64,000 nt of DNA from positions 1,054,001 through 1,118,000 of the forward strand of contig JARKIF010000016.1 of the NCBI GenBank assembly GCA_029378245.1. Reading direction: 5' to 3'. A model generated the notes under the pieces. It ran no database searches. It was not told where the DNA came from and saw nothing but the letters and a program-made list of their open reading frames with translations. A program made the position numbers and the translations under genes. Source of the stretch: Roridomyces roridus. Taxonomy: Eukaryota > Basidiomycota > Agaricomycetes > Agaricales > Mycenaceae. This document shows, in pieces, positions 31,401 through 42,859 of this stretch. Position 1 is the stretch's first letter. Each line of letters opens with the position of its first letter.

Positions 31401-34115
31401 GTCCGACCTATGGATGCCCGTCTTCGCCCTGCCTTTTTGGTCTTAGGTTTGTGTTGAAAATTCATGCACCCGTTGCAACACCGTCTTTGAGTTTTAGGTT
31501 CTGGTAATCCTCTAAGTGTCATTCGTCCGAGCACTGTGTATAACCTGATTTGTCGTCAAATAATCCAAGTTTATGTGAAAACTTAGTTGAACTCAAACTT
31601 TTCAGCAAGTTTCCAAAAGTTTGCATGCAAGTCCGAACATGGGACATTAGTTGAGTACAAATTCAAGGCCGGTGAAGTCATGTTGAAAGTTTGAGTCCTT
31701 GGTGGAAGTTTGAGGTCCAACTTTTTCGCACGCATAGTTCAACCTTACAAAAGGGCAGGTATAGGCATCCATGTGTCAGACGGGACATCAGTTTGTCCTG
31801 CTGGTGGTCAAGTGGTGGTCTGCGATCGTTGATCCGGAGTGATGGCCACAAATTGATTTCCACCTCCTCGTCCCCGCTTTGCTATAAGAATCAAGCTCCC
31901 CATCGGCCTCTCAAGGGAATCGGTGGAAGATGCCTTGTGCATGCACACCCGACTGCAAGAGTATTTTGGCGTCAGTGCGAGCTGTGCTCGATGCCGGTGT
32001 CACTTTTCTCCAACACTTCTGGGAATTCGGACTTGCGGCCAAGACCGAGGGCCTGTCAGAGCACCACAAGACAAGTAGAAGGAGTGGCATCAGGAGTGCG
32101 CAAAGGAGTAGAGTCGCCCGGATGATCTCAAGAGCAGGAACGCAAGGTTGCCTTGCTTGAGCTCTCGACAAGCTCTGAGTCGATTTGGCTTTAACCATTT
32201 ATTCTCTTTGAAGAGCCGTAAACCACTGGTCGCTTGTGTCCGTATAGACCTCACGGAGGACCCCTTTGCCGAGGGAACAAATCACCCCATCCCCGTTGGC
32301 ATCATGTAATTCTGGCACTCACCCGCTTTTACTCTGAGCATTTCTATGGGAGCTGCAAGGAAAGGGACGAAATCGAGAGAGGTTGGAATCACATCTGGAT
32401 ACTGTACACTTGAATTTGACAATGACTAATTGAACTCCGTTATATAATCCTGCTGGGCTCGAACCGAATTGTATGCTGATCTTGTCTGCATTGAGCGCTC
32501 GCTTATTCGATACAAGTCATCAATACTGAAACATTCTCCGGCAACTTTTTTGTTGTTCGATTGAATCGAGAACACAACCACGTCCAGCCCTCCGATTTGA
32601 TCGTTTAGGCGTACCGCATTGTCCCGCATTCTAGTGATATGCCAACCGACCGTCTAAGCGTGAGCTACAACACCAAATACAGATGTGAACTGTACGGCGT
32701 CGAAGAGGGAAGGATGGAATGTAAATGCGAGTTGCCTCAACAAGTACAGTGAACCGGCGGCGAACGACGGAGGGACGAGACGAGGGACGAGACGAGGGAC
32801 GAAGGTAAATCGAAACTGAACTGGCGGCACTGGCTGATACTGGCCGATACTGGACTGGGCTGACTGGTCTTGGTGAACTACATCTGCACACACTGGGGGC
32901 AGGAGGAAAGTTGTATTGGTTCTCGAGGCTACAGGCTATATAGCTAGGCGTAGCCGAGAGATTGTAAATCAGAGATAATCAGTGTGTGAATGAATCGAGT
33001 AGAATGTAAAGTAGAAGAAAGGAAGTGTCTGGAAAATAATGGCTAAACGAAATACGCGGCGTGAACAATGGATGTGTGGGGATTCAAGTTAGAAAAAGGC
33101 AAATTGAAAGAACATGAGGCTGCAGGGACGTGGAGAACGACGAGATGGTGGAATGGTGGCGAGAGATGTGCCTGGAAGAAATGGAACGAACAAGATCCGA
33201 ACGGGCGCCTTGCGTCGGCGATCTGTTGAATATCCGGAGCTGCGGGCCGGCAGCGCGTGAGCGTGCGCAACACTAGTTCCCTCCTTCTCATCTTTTCAAA
33301 TTTTAGGAGAGAAAACTCCAGGAAGCTGGGGTCACGAAAGAGGAAGTGTCGGCTGAATTTCGATCGCGTCCGGAAGGCAAGGAATTCTCTCGTCACGGTA
33401 CTGAAGTGTCGGCGAAAAATTCAACCCGGAGTTTTGTCCGTGTTTGCTGACTCTTGAACTGTGAACCAAAGTTGACCTTGAACCGCCCTCAGGGATCATT
33501 GAATACTGTTGAATTTAGCCAGCAACATAGAGGACCTCGGCTTGTACACTCGAACCAGTCCCTCGTTGGTACTTTTTGCGGGGAAGGTATTCTTATTGAA
33601 GGTATTCCTGAAATAAGGTGCTGGTCCGAGCCTAGCTTGTACTTTATGTATACACCAACGCTTCGTGCTGAACGTCAACGAACATTGAGAGGCTCGTGTC
33701 AAGTTCGCTCGTTCGAGTCGAGTCCGAGCCTTATTTTGGAGTGAGTTTCAACATTTTTTTTTGTAAGGCACCCATCCTCTACATATACAAAATTGAAGCT
33801 CTCAGCCTGCCTAGTACCAGTACCTACTACTACCCATCAGCTGGCTATAGCCTGACACTCCGCCTCTCCGTCACAGGGCTTAGGTAGCCTTAGGACGAGT
33901 CCGCTGCCGGTCCATCGCTCTGATTTTCGGATTACGATCCGAATTTTATCGAAATGTAGAAAGTGAGTGCATCACGAGAATACTAGCGAGGAAACACTCA
34001 CGACTTGACACTCGTTCTTCAAGTGACCCTGTTCGATTCAAGGCCTCGGCATTCCAAAGGTGGGACATGCTTACTTTTGTTGTTCGGTCGACTGAAGAGC
34101 GTCATCATCTGTTGC
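31401..34115. other. Non-coding stretch between SDR and GPAT remnants, unit 1
   Basis: Patches match unit 2 (for example 32540..32600 with 57550..57600, 33350..33440 with 57660..57740, 33990..34090 with 58190..58300), while about 31500..32450 appears specific to unit 1. A short AGACGAGGGACG triplication lies at 32770..32800. No supported gene. Confidence 0.4.
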
Positions 34116-34934
34116 AGCGCCGAGTGCCATAATGGATACACCGGCTTTGAGAGGGAGGAGGTCGGTTCGGTCATGGCTTCCGCCTGCAAATAGTTGAGCG
34201 TCATGAATGACACAGTACACCGCGACGCACCTTCGGGGAAAATGCCAATGCTCCCGTCGCGGTTCAGGCAGTCATATACGTGTCGGTCCATTTCCTGCTG
34301 GTCGACAAACGGCAGTTTGCGGAAATCAACGGCGCCAGCCTCGGTGAATTTATCGGTAATCTTCTCCTCCGTCGTGCTAAACTCTTTCTTGATCTTGAGC
34401 TCCGTGTCGGAAATAATCTCCAGCACCTCCGCGGAAGCACTCCCCAGCGATTTAGGCAACATGACTTGCATGCGTGGCTTGAAGTCGGAAGTGAAACGCG
34501 TCCCTTCGCCGATGACTTTGCACGGATCGTCGGGGATAGCCGGATGAGACCAGTGCCGGGTTTGGCCGAGTCTGCGGCGCGCTCGACGGGGACTGTAGTG
34601 AGAATGAGAGCCTGAGCATGAAGATTGGATCGGCCACATACTGCTGTTAATCAAGCGGGCCCAGAATCCAATGAACTTTCTCGTCATGCTCGAAGCAGCG
34701 ACGAGGAACTGCACACGACGACCGCTCTCCTTGTACACCTCGAGCCCGAGCAACAGATCCAGGAACTGCAAAAATGACGTCAATTCAAAAGACTGAGACC
34801 GCCCAACAAGGACGCACCTGGTTATGGTGCGGAGCGCCGACGAATATGACGGGGCCGTCTTTCGGGATATTGTACGACCCTCTGGACCTTATTTCCCGGA
34901 AGAAGATGCCTGTGACAATCCTCCAGAAGAGCAT
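34116..34934 (-). pseudogene. Glycerol-3-phosphate acyltransferase, unit 1, frameshifted and 3'-truncated
   Basis: Exons 34818..34934, 34642..34765, 34231..34592 and the first 67 nt of exon 4 (34117..34183) match unit 2. Exon 3 is 362 nt instead of 363: one G is missing in the run near 34531..34536, which shifts the frame. The sequence then jumps at about 34116 from exon 4 to material that in unit 2 lies near 58290, so about 1.8 kb with the 3' half of the gene has been deleted. The catalytic HxxxxD box (HHNQFLD) and FPEG remain, but no enzyme can be made. Confidence 0.85.
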
Positions 34935-35227
34935 TACAGAGGCATAGGACAAGTCTGAGGTCCGCCGACTTTTTGGAAGACATGGCTGGTCGTTACGGCG
35001 GGCGACGCGCGCGAAGAGGTGAGAGTGGTTCGAGAAGGCGCGAGGCTGCGGCGAGAGAAGGACGTTGGGGAGAAGCGGCGGCAAGTGATCACGTCACTCC
35101 CCAAACGCCACTGCGCGCTTGACGGGATTCGGATCGATTCGAATCCTTTTGTTTCCGTCAAGCTTCTTTGCGTTCTTTTGTCTTTGGGGCGTATGAGAGG
35201 AACCGTTCGATTGGTCTACTTAGATTT

Positions 35228-35502
35228 TGTCAGAAGCTAGATAGCGCGGCAATGCGCAGACCCTCAGTCGTCGTAAGAGACAAAAGACTGATATATTAAG
35301 TACCTAGATAGCGCGGCAATGCGCAGACTACATAGACACTCGTAAGTATGCTAGATACATAAGAAAGAGATAAAGGCACGTACCCCTCAGTCGTCGTAAG
35401 AGACAAAAGACTGAGGGACACGTGTCGATGGTGTGGACGTGGGTAAGGAAGTGGAGAAGCCGGGTGTGAAGGCCCGGGGCGGATGATAATCAACTTTTGA
35501 CA
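35228..35502 (-). repeat. 3' LTR of copia copy 2
   Basis: 275 bp, identical by eye to 40137..40411. The Gag-Pol stop (TCA on plus, 35490..35492) lies 13 nt inside it. Confidence 0.97.
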
Positions 35503-38500
35503 CCCCCACTCGACCCCGGCCGTAACCCCATAGCACGACAGAATTTGATATGTTTATCGTGCGGAAGTGCTTTGGTGAAAATGTCAGCCACCATTTCATT
35601 TGTGGGATACCACAAGACGATTGCTTCACCCGTTGCGACGAGACCATCGCGAACATAGTGATATTTGCGCTGAATATGCTTTGTTCTAGCGCGGAATTGA
35701 GGATCCTTGGTGAGGATGATAGCAGCTCGATTGTCACAGCGAAGTTCTGTGGGATTTTCCTGCTTGTGTCCAATCTCCTCGAAGAAGGAGCGCAACCATG
35801 CAAGATGTTGACCTGCATTTGCAAGACCAATGTATTCACTCTCTGTGGAGGACATGGCAACCATGCTTTGGCGTCGACTGGACCATGAGATGGCACCGTT
35901 GTTGGAGATGAACACAAATCCAGAGGTGGATTTGGATGTATCTGAATCTCCATTCCAGTCAGCATCAGAATAGCCGTGGAAATGCATGTCTAAACCAACA
36001 GCAGACCCGTCGTAGTGTAAAACCCAGTCTCGTGTGCCCTTGAGATATCGCAGGGCACGTTTGAGAAGAGCCCAGTGACAAGCTTTTGGGTTTGCACTAT
36101 AGCGTCCAACCATCCCAGTGATATGTGCAAGGTCAGAACGGGTTCCAAGCATTGCCCACATGAGCATGCCTACCACACTTTGATATGAGAGGACAGGACC
36201 ATCGGCACGGAAGGACATGTGTGTAACTGTGCGGTCATTATCTGGGTCAGTCTCAGAGGTGTTGGTATTGGTAGCCATAGGTGTTCTGACGGGGTCACAG
36301 TCAGACATTCCACATCGCGCCAAGACAGAGTCAATATACTGGTGTTGAGAGAGTGAAAGTGTACGCTTCTTGCGATCCCGATGGATGTTCAATCCCAGGA
36401 TTTGCTTTGCAGGGCCCAAGTCTCGCATTTTGTATGATTGTCTGAGTTTCTCCTTGATACGATCCATGAACTGGCGTGAAGTACCAGCAAGAAGGAGATC
36501 ATCAACGTAGACAACTAAGAAGCAGAGCTGTTTGCCTTCTTTGTAGACGTAGAGGCAGGTTTCAGAGGAACAGCGAGTAAAATTCATCTGGCGAAGAGTT
36601 TTGTCCAGAGTCCGGTTCCAGGCACGTCCAGACTGGTGTAAACCATATACAGAACGATTTAGCTTCCAGCAGTAACCCGAGGTGATTGAGACGCAGGATG
36701 GAGGCATCATGTAGACATCCTCTTCAAGCTCACCGTTGAGATAGGCGGTTGAAACATCCATTTGATCAAGCTCCAAGTCATACTTAGCTGCTAGTGCACA
36801 AATGATGCGAATAGATTCCAAATTTGCCACAGGGGCAAAAACCTCTTGGTAATCTATGCCTGCACGCTGAGTGAAGCCTCGAGCAACAATTCGAACTTTA
36901 TAGCGCTCAATCTCTCCAGCCGCATTGAATTTGACTTTCAACACTGGCTTAGATGTTATTGGGGTGACACCTTCTGGAATGGAAACCAATTCATAGACTT
37001 TGTTTGCAATGAAGCTCGCTAGTTCTTCATCCAGTCCAGCCTGCCATTTATCCGCATCAGGTCCATTCATCGCCTCATCCCAGCTTTTGGGGATGTGGGA
37101 ATCAACACCATCACGAGCTAAGCCAGCAAAGAACTCTATGTCTTCAGGATCAACCACAACATATGTTCCGTCCTCTTCCTCAATCAATTCAAGATGTTGG
37201 GGCTGAGGTGGAGTAGAGGGAGACTGAGCATCTGTTTCCTGTTCTGGGGTTGATGCTGGTTTGGACCGAAGTTGCTGTGGCTTTGCAGCTGCTTGCTCAT
37301 AGACGGCATTTGGGTGAGTAGCCGCAGTGCGCTCTCGACTTGTACGTCTGGGAAGTAACTGAGGGACATCTGGCAGAGAAGGTTGTGGTCTAGGATGAGT
37401 TTCTGAGCGTGGAGGATCAAGTCGTACACCACCAACTCAGCGCAATGGTGGCCCGGATGGTGCAGAGATTGATTCCTGTTTCACGGACTGAGAATCTGAA
37501 GCCCCCACTGGGGAAGAAGTCTGAGGTACCCCCACTGAGATTGATGATTGCATATTTCCTGGAGCTACAGGAATTTTGACAATTTCATCAGAATCATCAG
37601 TGTCAAAGTAAGGGGTGTTACTTTGTTTGAGACCCTGGGCAAAGGTCTCGAAATCTGCTGTATGCTGCAGGCGTGGTTCAGAGGGATCTTGAACTTCCTG
37701 AGGAGCAGGTGAGCTCTCATTGAATTTGACATGTCTAGCAGTGATAATTTTTCCGCTGTCAAGATCCAAGAGATCATATGCAGCTTTTCCTTCATGATAT
37801 GCAATGAAGACGGTACGCTTGGCATGATTTGCAAATTTGCCTTTGCGTTTCTTCTTTGGGATAAGAGGATAGGCTGGGCAACCAAATGGATGCATGTGAT
37901 TGATATTCACAGGACGATCATAGGCACTTTCATAGGGAGTTTTCCCATTCTGTGCACTGGCAGGAGAACGAGCAACAGTGTAGACAGCATGAGACATTGC
38001 AAGGTCCCAATATTTTCGTGGGAGATGGGAAGCAGCTAGATTGGTAATAGAGCGAGTAACAAGAGTTTGATTCATTCGCTCAGCCATGCCGTTCTGCTCT
38101 TCTGTGTATGGGGCAGTGGTTTCATGTATGATACCACGTTGACGAAAATCATCCTCCATTTCTTTCGATGTAAATTCGCCCCCACCATCAGTTCTAGTGA
38201 AACGGTTCCATCCAGCACAGAATTCCCAGTGTCCTATGTGTGTTTGAAAATGCCGCTCTACAAAGTGACGCCACTCCTTGAGTTTTTTATAAACTTGGGA
38301 CTTCTTGCGAGCAAAGAGAACCCAGGGCAATGATGTAGCATGGTCCACAATCACAATCCAATAGTGATAGCCGTTCACACTTTGGGGACTGACAGGTCCT
38401 CCGACATCTGTTGAAATAATATCTAGAGGTCCACGTGCAACAGTTCTGCTACGCTCAAAAGGCAATTTCTTCATTTTTCCCAAAGCACAAGGTTCGCAAA

Positions 38501-39992
38501 ATTCTGGGACCCCTGTGAGTGAAGTGATTCCTGGTAGTTGACGACTTCGAAACATATGACGAAGGCTCTCGAAATTTGTATGCCCTAATCTCCTATGCAA
38601 GTCATTGATGTCTATGGCATGCAGCGCCCTTGGGTCAGTTCCGAGGGGCTCACACTGTACACGGTAGAGACCATGCTTATGTGTGGCTTCCAGGGCAATG
38701 TCCTTGGTCTCATCATGCTCAACAGTGCAGTGGTTTCCTACAAAATGAGAGCCAAGTTTCTTTGCAGCCAGTTGGTGGACTGAAATCAGAGTAACTGTGA
38801 ATGCTGGGACCAAAAGTGCATTTTCAATTGAAAGTTCAACCATTCCACGTTTGGTTTTGCAGGATAGACGCATGGTACCTGTTGCAATAGCTTCGCATGA
38901 AGAATTATCACCAAGGCGTACATTTCTTGGAGGATCAAGACGGCGTAGAGAGGACATGTCGAAGTATTTCACATTCCCAGTCATTGTGCAGGAAGCACCA
39001 GAGTCAATGAGAACATAACGGCGGCCAGTAGAGTCCTTGACCTGAAGATGGCCATTTGAGTCACGTGCAACATAAGCAGAAATCTTCTTGTATAGAGCAG
39101 AGGAAACATAAGCTACGTTTGCTTCATTGTCTGAATCCGATTCCCCATCATTTGCTGGATTAGCCTGCTCATCCCTGGCTTTAGCCTTGCTCTTCCCACG
39201 CTTCTGTTTGCCCTGTTCCTTTCGATTCCTCTCTGCTGCCTTGATAGCATGGCAATCGGCTGTGTTATGTGTGTTTGATTTGTGGAACACACAGTAACGT
39301 TCCGAGGCTGCATTGGCTTTAGCAGAGGTGGTGTCTGAATCACTAGAATTTTCCTCGATGGGATCTGCGTGGGCTAGAAGCTTGGTTTCAACATCATCCA
39401 GAGCCAGTTTGGCTCCAGCAGCTACAGAGCCAGTGATAGAGGATTTGAGAGCTTTGAAAGTCACAGTGTCTGGAAGAGTGAGGAGAAGCTGTAAAGGCTG
39501 CAAGTCTGCATCCAAGGAGTATCCAAGGGAGTCAAGCCGGTCGAGCATGTTTCTGAACCGCTCGAGGTGCTTGTCCATGACCGTTAGAGTCACATTGTCC
39601 TGTCCCTCCTCCAAATGAAGTTTCAACTTCTGCAGCTGTAAAAGTGTGCTGAAAGCTATCTCTGTTTTGTTTGCTTTGGAAAAATCCCCCTTGAGAGCAT
39701 CCCACAGAGCTTTGGACGCTGTATGGGTCTTGTACTTTGGGATGAGGGATTTGGCTAGACGAAGACGGATATGACCAAGGGCACGACTGTCCCTCTCCTC
39801 GAAGGTGTCACGGAGCGGGACTGTGAGAGTAGTGCTAGCAGTACTGGCAGTGGCAGCAGCAGCAGGGGGTTGGCCATGTTGTACAACAGACCATAAGCCC
39901 TTCTCGCGGAGCTCCGACTCTACCTGGATTTCCCAGTCAGGCCAGTCACGCGCGGTGCGGAGCGCCGTCTGATCCTTATCACGGGAAGCCAT
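35490..39992 (-). pseudogene. Copia Gag-Pol polyprotein, copy 2, one in-frame TGA
   Basis: The ATG at 39992 starts a frame of 1501 codons that is open except for TGA at 37437..37439, where copy 1 has CGA. Up to the stop (851 aa) it encodes Gag, protease (DSGA) and integrase (D,D,E core, LHRRLGHTNFESL, TDGGGEFTS). After it come reverse transcriptase (QMDVSTAYLNGELEEDVYM, YVDDLL) and RNase H (SDADWNGD, SSTESEY). Both parts are in the same frame, so this is one gene with one nonsense change and not two genes. Readthrough or help from intact copies such as copy 1 could still mobilise it. Confidence 0.9.
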
Positions 39993-40124
39993 GATAGTTA
40001 TCGATAAGAGTGCGAGTAGGTGTGTAGGATGTGGGGGAGAGGGAGTAGTGTGTCCTGCGAGGAGCACTTGAGTCTTGAAAGCCTGAGGGTGCTTGAGAGG
40101 TAGTCCGGCAGCTAGAAAGCACCG

Positions 40125-40136
40125 GGGCCCATAACC
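40125..40136 (-). promoter_or_regulatory. Primer-binding site of copia copy 2
   Basis: Minus-strand GGTTATGGGCCC next to the 5' LTR, complementary to the anticodon arm of initiator tRNA-Met. Confidence 0.75.
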
Positions 40137-40411
40137 TGTCAGAAGCTAGATAGCGCGGCAATGCGCAGACCCTCAGTCGTCGTAAGAGACAAAAGACTGA
40201 TATATTAAGTACCTAGATAGCGCGGCAATGCGCAGACTACATAGACACTCGTAAGTATGCTAGATACATAAGAAAGAGATAAAGGCACGTACCCCTCAGT
40301 CGTCGTAAGAGACAAAAGACTGAGGGACACGTGTCGATGGTGTGGACGTGGGTAAGGAAGTGGAGAAGCCGGGTGTGAAGGCCCGGGGCGGATGATAATC
40401 AACTTTTGACA
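40137..40411 (-). repeat. 5' LTR of copia copy 2
   Basis: 275 bp, identical by eye to the 3' LTR, which points to recent insertion. Confidence 0.97.
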
Positions 40412-40997
40412 GATTTCCCCGAAAGGATGACAGCCCTGACATGCCGCCAGCCGACCGACCGTGCCTCCGCTCTTGGCTCCTCTTGGTGATTGCCTTGGTC
40501 CCTCTCCGGCGGTGTCTTCTGATCCTCCCGTTCGGTACCAGCAGCTAGGGCTCGGAACTGGGTTAATGCCGTTCAGCTCTGTCAACTGACGTCGCGGTAC
40601 GCGTTGTATTCTCTTCAAACTACTCAACTGGCAGACTGCAACGGCCACAGATTGCTTCTCCCTCCCCTCTTCAACAAGTGTGTGGTTGAGAATGTGCTAA
40701 AAGCTGGTCAACGGCTCCGATCAAATATTGATCCTCACTCGGCAAAGCTCAAACAAGAAATCTTTGCATTAGGGCCACCAAGCAACGTGAAATCTGCGGC
40801 CAAGCTGGAATGGAGCACATTGTTGGGACATTGAGTCGAGAGGCAGCAGCCTCCGGGCTGCCGAGACACCGCCGTGTGCATAGAAGTATTGGCCGAGGTA
40901 CCTGTATCACTCAAGTTCGGATATCGGCTGTTCCGTCCCGGATCATCACTCTCGGGGATATCTAATTAGACCAATCGAACTATGACTCGGCGTATGA

Positions 40998-41532
40998 CAG
41001 CTGTTGGCAAAATTGTAGGCCACTCCAAAAAATCTTGACACTCGGATTTCTGCACAAAGGAGGTAATGTTGGACAGATGCTGGAGCCAAGGCAGCATCGA
41101 CGGTGGGGATTTGTGGAGCAAAGTGACATAGGTGCGTTCAAAGTTGACGATGAGAACCCGGTGTGGAATCCGTTGTGGATTTCACACCGGATTTTGCTCA
41201 CCGGGTTTTTTGCTCACCGACTTTTTATCCGGTGAGCGAAATCCGTTGTGGCCAAAACCCGTTGTGATGGGTTGCTGCCGAGTTCCTGCATCGGTAATCA
41301 CCGGATCAGCGGGTAGTGCTTCTTAGCCGCCGTCAAACCAGCCATCACAACGGGTTTCAACTTTGAACGCACCATCGAAAAAACCCGGTGCGACACTCGT
41401 TGTGGAAACCCAAAACCCGTTGCACAACCCGTTGCACACCGGGTGAAAATTTAACTTTGAACGCACCTATTCGCTGAGGTAGCCGAGATATCACGAAAAT
41501 TTGGGCTCGGCCTACAATTTTGCCAACAGCTG
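40998..41532. mobile_element. Small TIR element next to the Mutator-like element
   Basis: Perfect 24-bp TIRs starting CAGCTGTTGGCAAAATTGTA. GA flanks both ends (40996..40997, 41533..41534); the original site reads TATGAAAATGG in unit 3. It landed inside the right-hand 9-bp duplication of its neighbour, so it is younger than that. About 198 bp without the inner MITE; no coding capacity. Confidence 0.8.
41131..41467. mobile_element. MITE nested in the 40998..41532 element, TA target duplication
   Basis: TIRs GGTGCGTTCAAAGTT at the left and AACTTTGAACGCACC at the right, flanked by TA (41129..41130, 41468..41469), as in Tc1/mariner-like MITEs. The interior is full of ACCCGTTGTG/CACAACGGGT-type inverted motifs, and an extra internal AACTTTGAACGCACC lies near 41360. 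Confidence 0.8.
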
Positions 41533-41638
41533 GAAAATGGATGTCGAGACGCTCAAAAGAAAGCACGAAGGCACTGTCTCTGCCATCATCTGCAGTACTG
41601 CCTCTGTCCTACCTCTCGGACCCTCTCTAGATCTGGTC

Positions 41639-42453
41639 ATGTCGTACCCCACTGCGTACCCGTCTCCACCGCCGCCGACGACCAACTCGTTGAGCTCCCA
41701 TCAGCGGACGCAGCTGCGTCGTACGACGCAGAAACTTGGAAGGATTTTGGGCACGACACCTGCGCTTATCGAGGAGTCGGATGAGATGCCTTCCACGCGT
41801 GCGTTGCTCTCTTTTTTCTTCTACATTATGCATTAAATATTAACGACTCTGTAGTCCCATTGCAACTCCAACGCCTCGCAGTTCCTCTGCACGTACAGCT
41901 CTCCTCGGTCTACGACGACGGTACCGCGCTCAACCGATACCCATCCCGTTCCTCCTCCGACTCTGACTCTGGGCTATCCTCCTCTTCCTCGTCGTCGGAT
42001 TCACATCGACGAACGAGATCAGTCCATCAGAACCCAGAGACGTACCCCAAAGTCGAGCGCCCGTTCTTGCGTATCGCGGTGGGCGGCAAAAAGTCGTCCA
42101 AGCGGGATTCGACACCACAGTCCCCGCCAGGCTACGACCCGCGCCATACGAGCTTCACGATCCCAGCCTCCCGCGCCCCCGCCTCTTTCAATGCCATCCC
42201 TCCGCCTCCTCCCAGCCCATACGGAGTCTCAGCTGCAGACCCGTACCACCCCTCCACGACGAGTGCGAGGCGCCACAAGATGGATAGGCTGCGGAGGACA
42301 CTGGGCGAAGGCGTGCCTCTAGACCTTGTGTTCCGTGAGGAGGAACAGGTGCAGGAGAGGGAGCGGTACGGCACGCCTATGCCACCGGCCTACCCTCATG
42401 GAGCCCCTCCCCAGGCGCGTCGCCAGAAGAGGGTTCCGGTGCCTTTTGCATGA
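41639..42453 (+). CDS. Ser/Pro-rich protein with conserved C-terminal motif, unit 2
   Basis: Exons 41639..41798 and 41855..42453 give 252 aa. Compared with unit 1 it has one extra Pro in the N-terminal run and lacks a few residues (for example GAG of ASGAGADP) in the Pro-rich linker; both terminal blocks are unchanged. The reading frame is intact. Its promoter now begins right after the transposon nest that ends at 41532, so regulation may differ from units 1 and 3. Confidence 0.75.
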
Positions 42454-42859
42454 TGCATGAGCGCTATGCCACTCGCCTTCTTTCGAACGACCACTGACGG
42501 TTGATATACGACTTGTACTTTCCTCTTTCCTTCCTTCACTCCTTTTGTATCACTCACTCGCTTCACAAAACGATGCCACGACCCACATCCCATACCCCAC
42601 TACTCACTGTACTGTATTCGTTCCGCCTCTTCCTCATTTGCTGCTGTACAACTTCTCTCGAGTAGCAGTGCTTCTCCTCTAGTGTATCTATCTTGTACTT
42701 TGTGTAGACACGGTCGAATGACAGATGTATTTGCTTGCCCTCGATTCCATAAGAAAAACGCTTGCCAGTGGTGGATTGCAGAATTTGTACATTTGACTTT
42801 GCTACTACAGACAGACATTCAGAAGAAGACGAGACCATACGAGGCGCGCAGCGAGTAGA
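42454..42859. other. Convergent 3' region, unit 2
   Basis: Shorter than in units 1 and 3; it lacks about 150 bp and diverges just after the first gene's stop. Confidence 0.5.

Larger units (their letters stand above)
17335..35196. repeat. Tandem segmental duplication, unit 1
   Basis: Gene content and order match unit 2 (41535..61200) and the part of unit 3 in the window: first gene, Hmp1-like, FAD oxidase, NACHT-ankyrin, SDR pseudogene, GPAT. The FAD oxidase exons 1 to 5 of units 1 and 2 align at a fixed offset of 24072. Unit-specific TIR insertions and small indels explain most length differences. Confidence 0.92.
35228..40411 (-). mobile_element. Complete Ty1/copia retrotransposon, copy 2
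   Basis: 5184 bp with two 275-bp LTRs that look identical, TG..CA ends, and GATTT on both sides (35223..35227, 40412..40416). The primer-binding site is at 40125..40136 and a polypurine tract (minus GAGTGGGGG, 35503..35511) abuts the 3' LTR. It sits in the left TIR of the Mutator-like element, so it is the younger of the two. Confidence 0.97.
35197..40988. mobile_element. Mutator-like TIR element (0.6 kb) split by copia
   Basis: GGCGTATGA occurs directly before (35188..35196) and after (40989..40997), a 9-bp target duplication typical of Mutator-like elements. The unit 3 site (GGGGCGTATGAAAATGG, 61222) is the empty form. TIRs of about 40 bp share GAG, GTTCGATTGGTCTA, TTAGAT and TCCCCGA. Without the copia it is 603 bp and has no transposase. 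The superfamily is inferred from the TIR/TSD form. Confidence 0.8.

Noticed and set aside
35490..40067. Copia copy 2 as two separate genes, and a start at 40067
   Set aside because: Both parts share one frame and copy 1 is open through the junction. The codon at 40065..40067 is GTG; the first ATG is at 39992.
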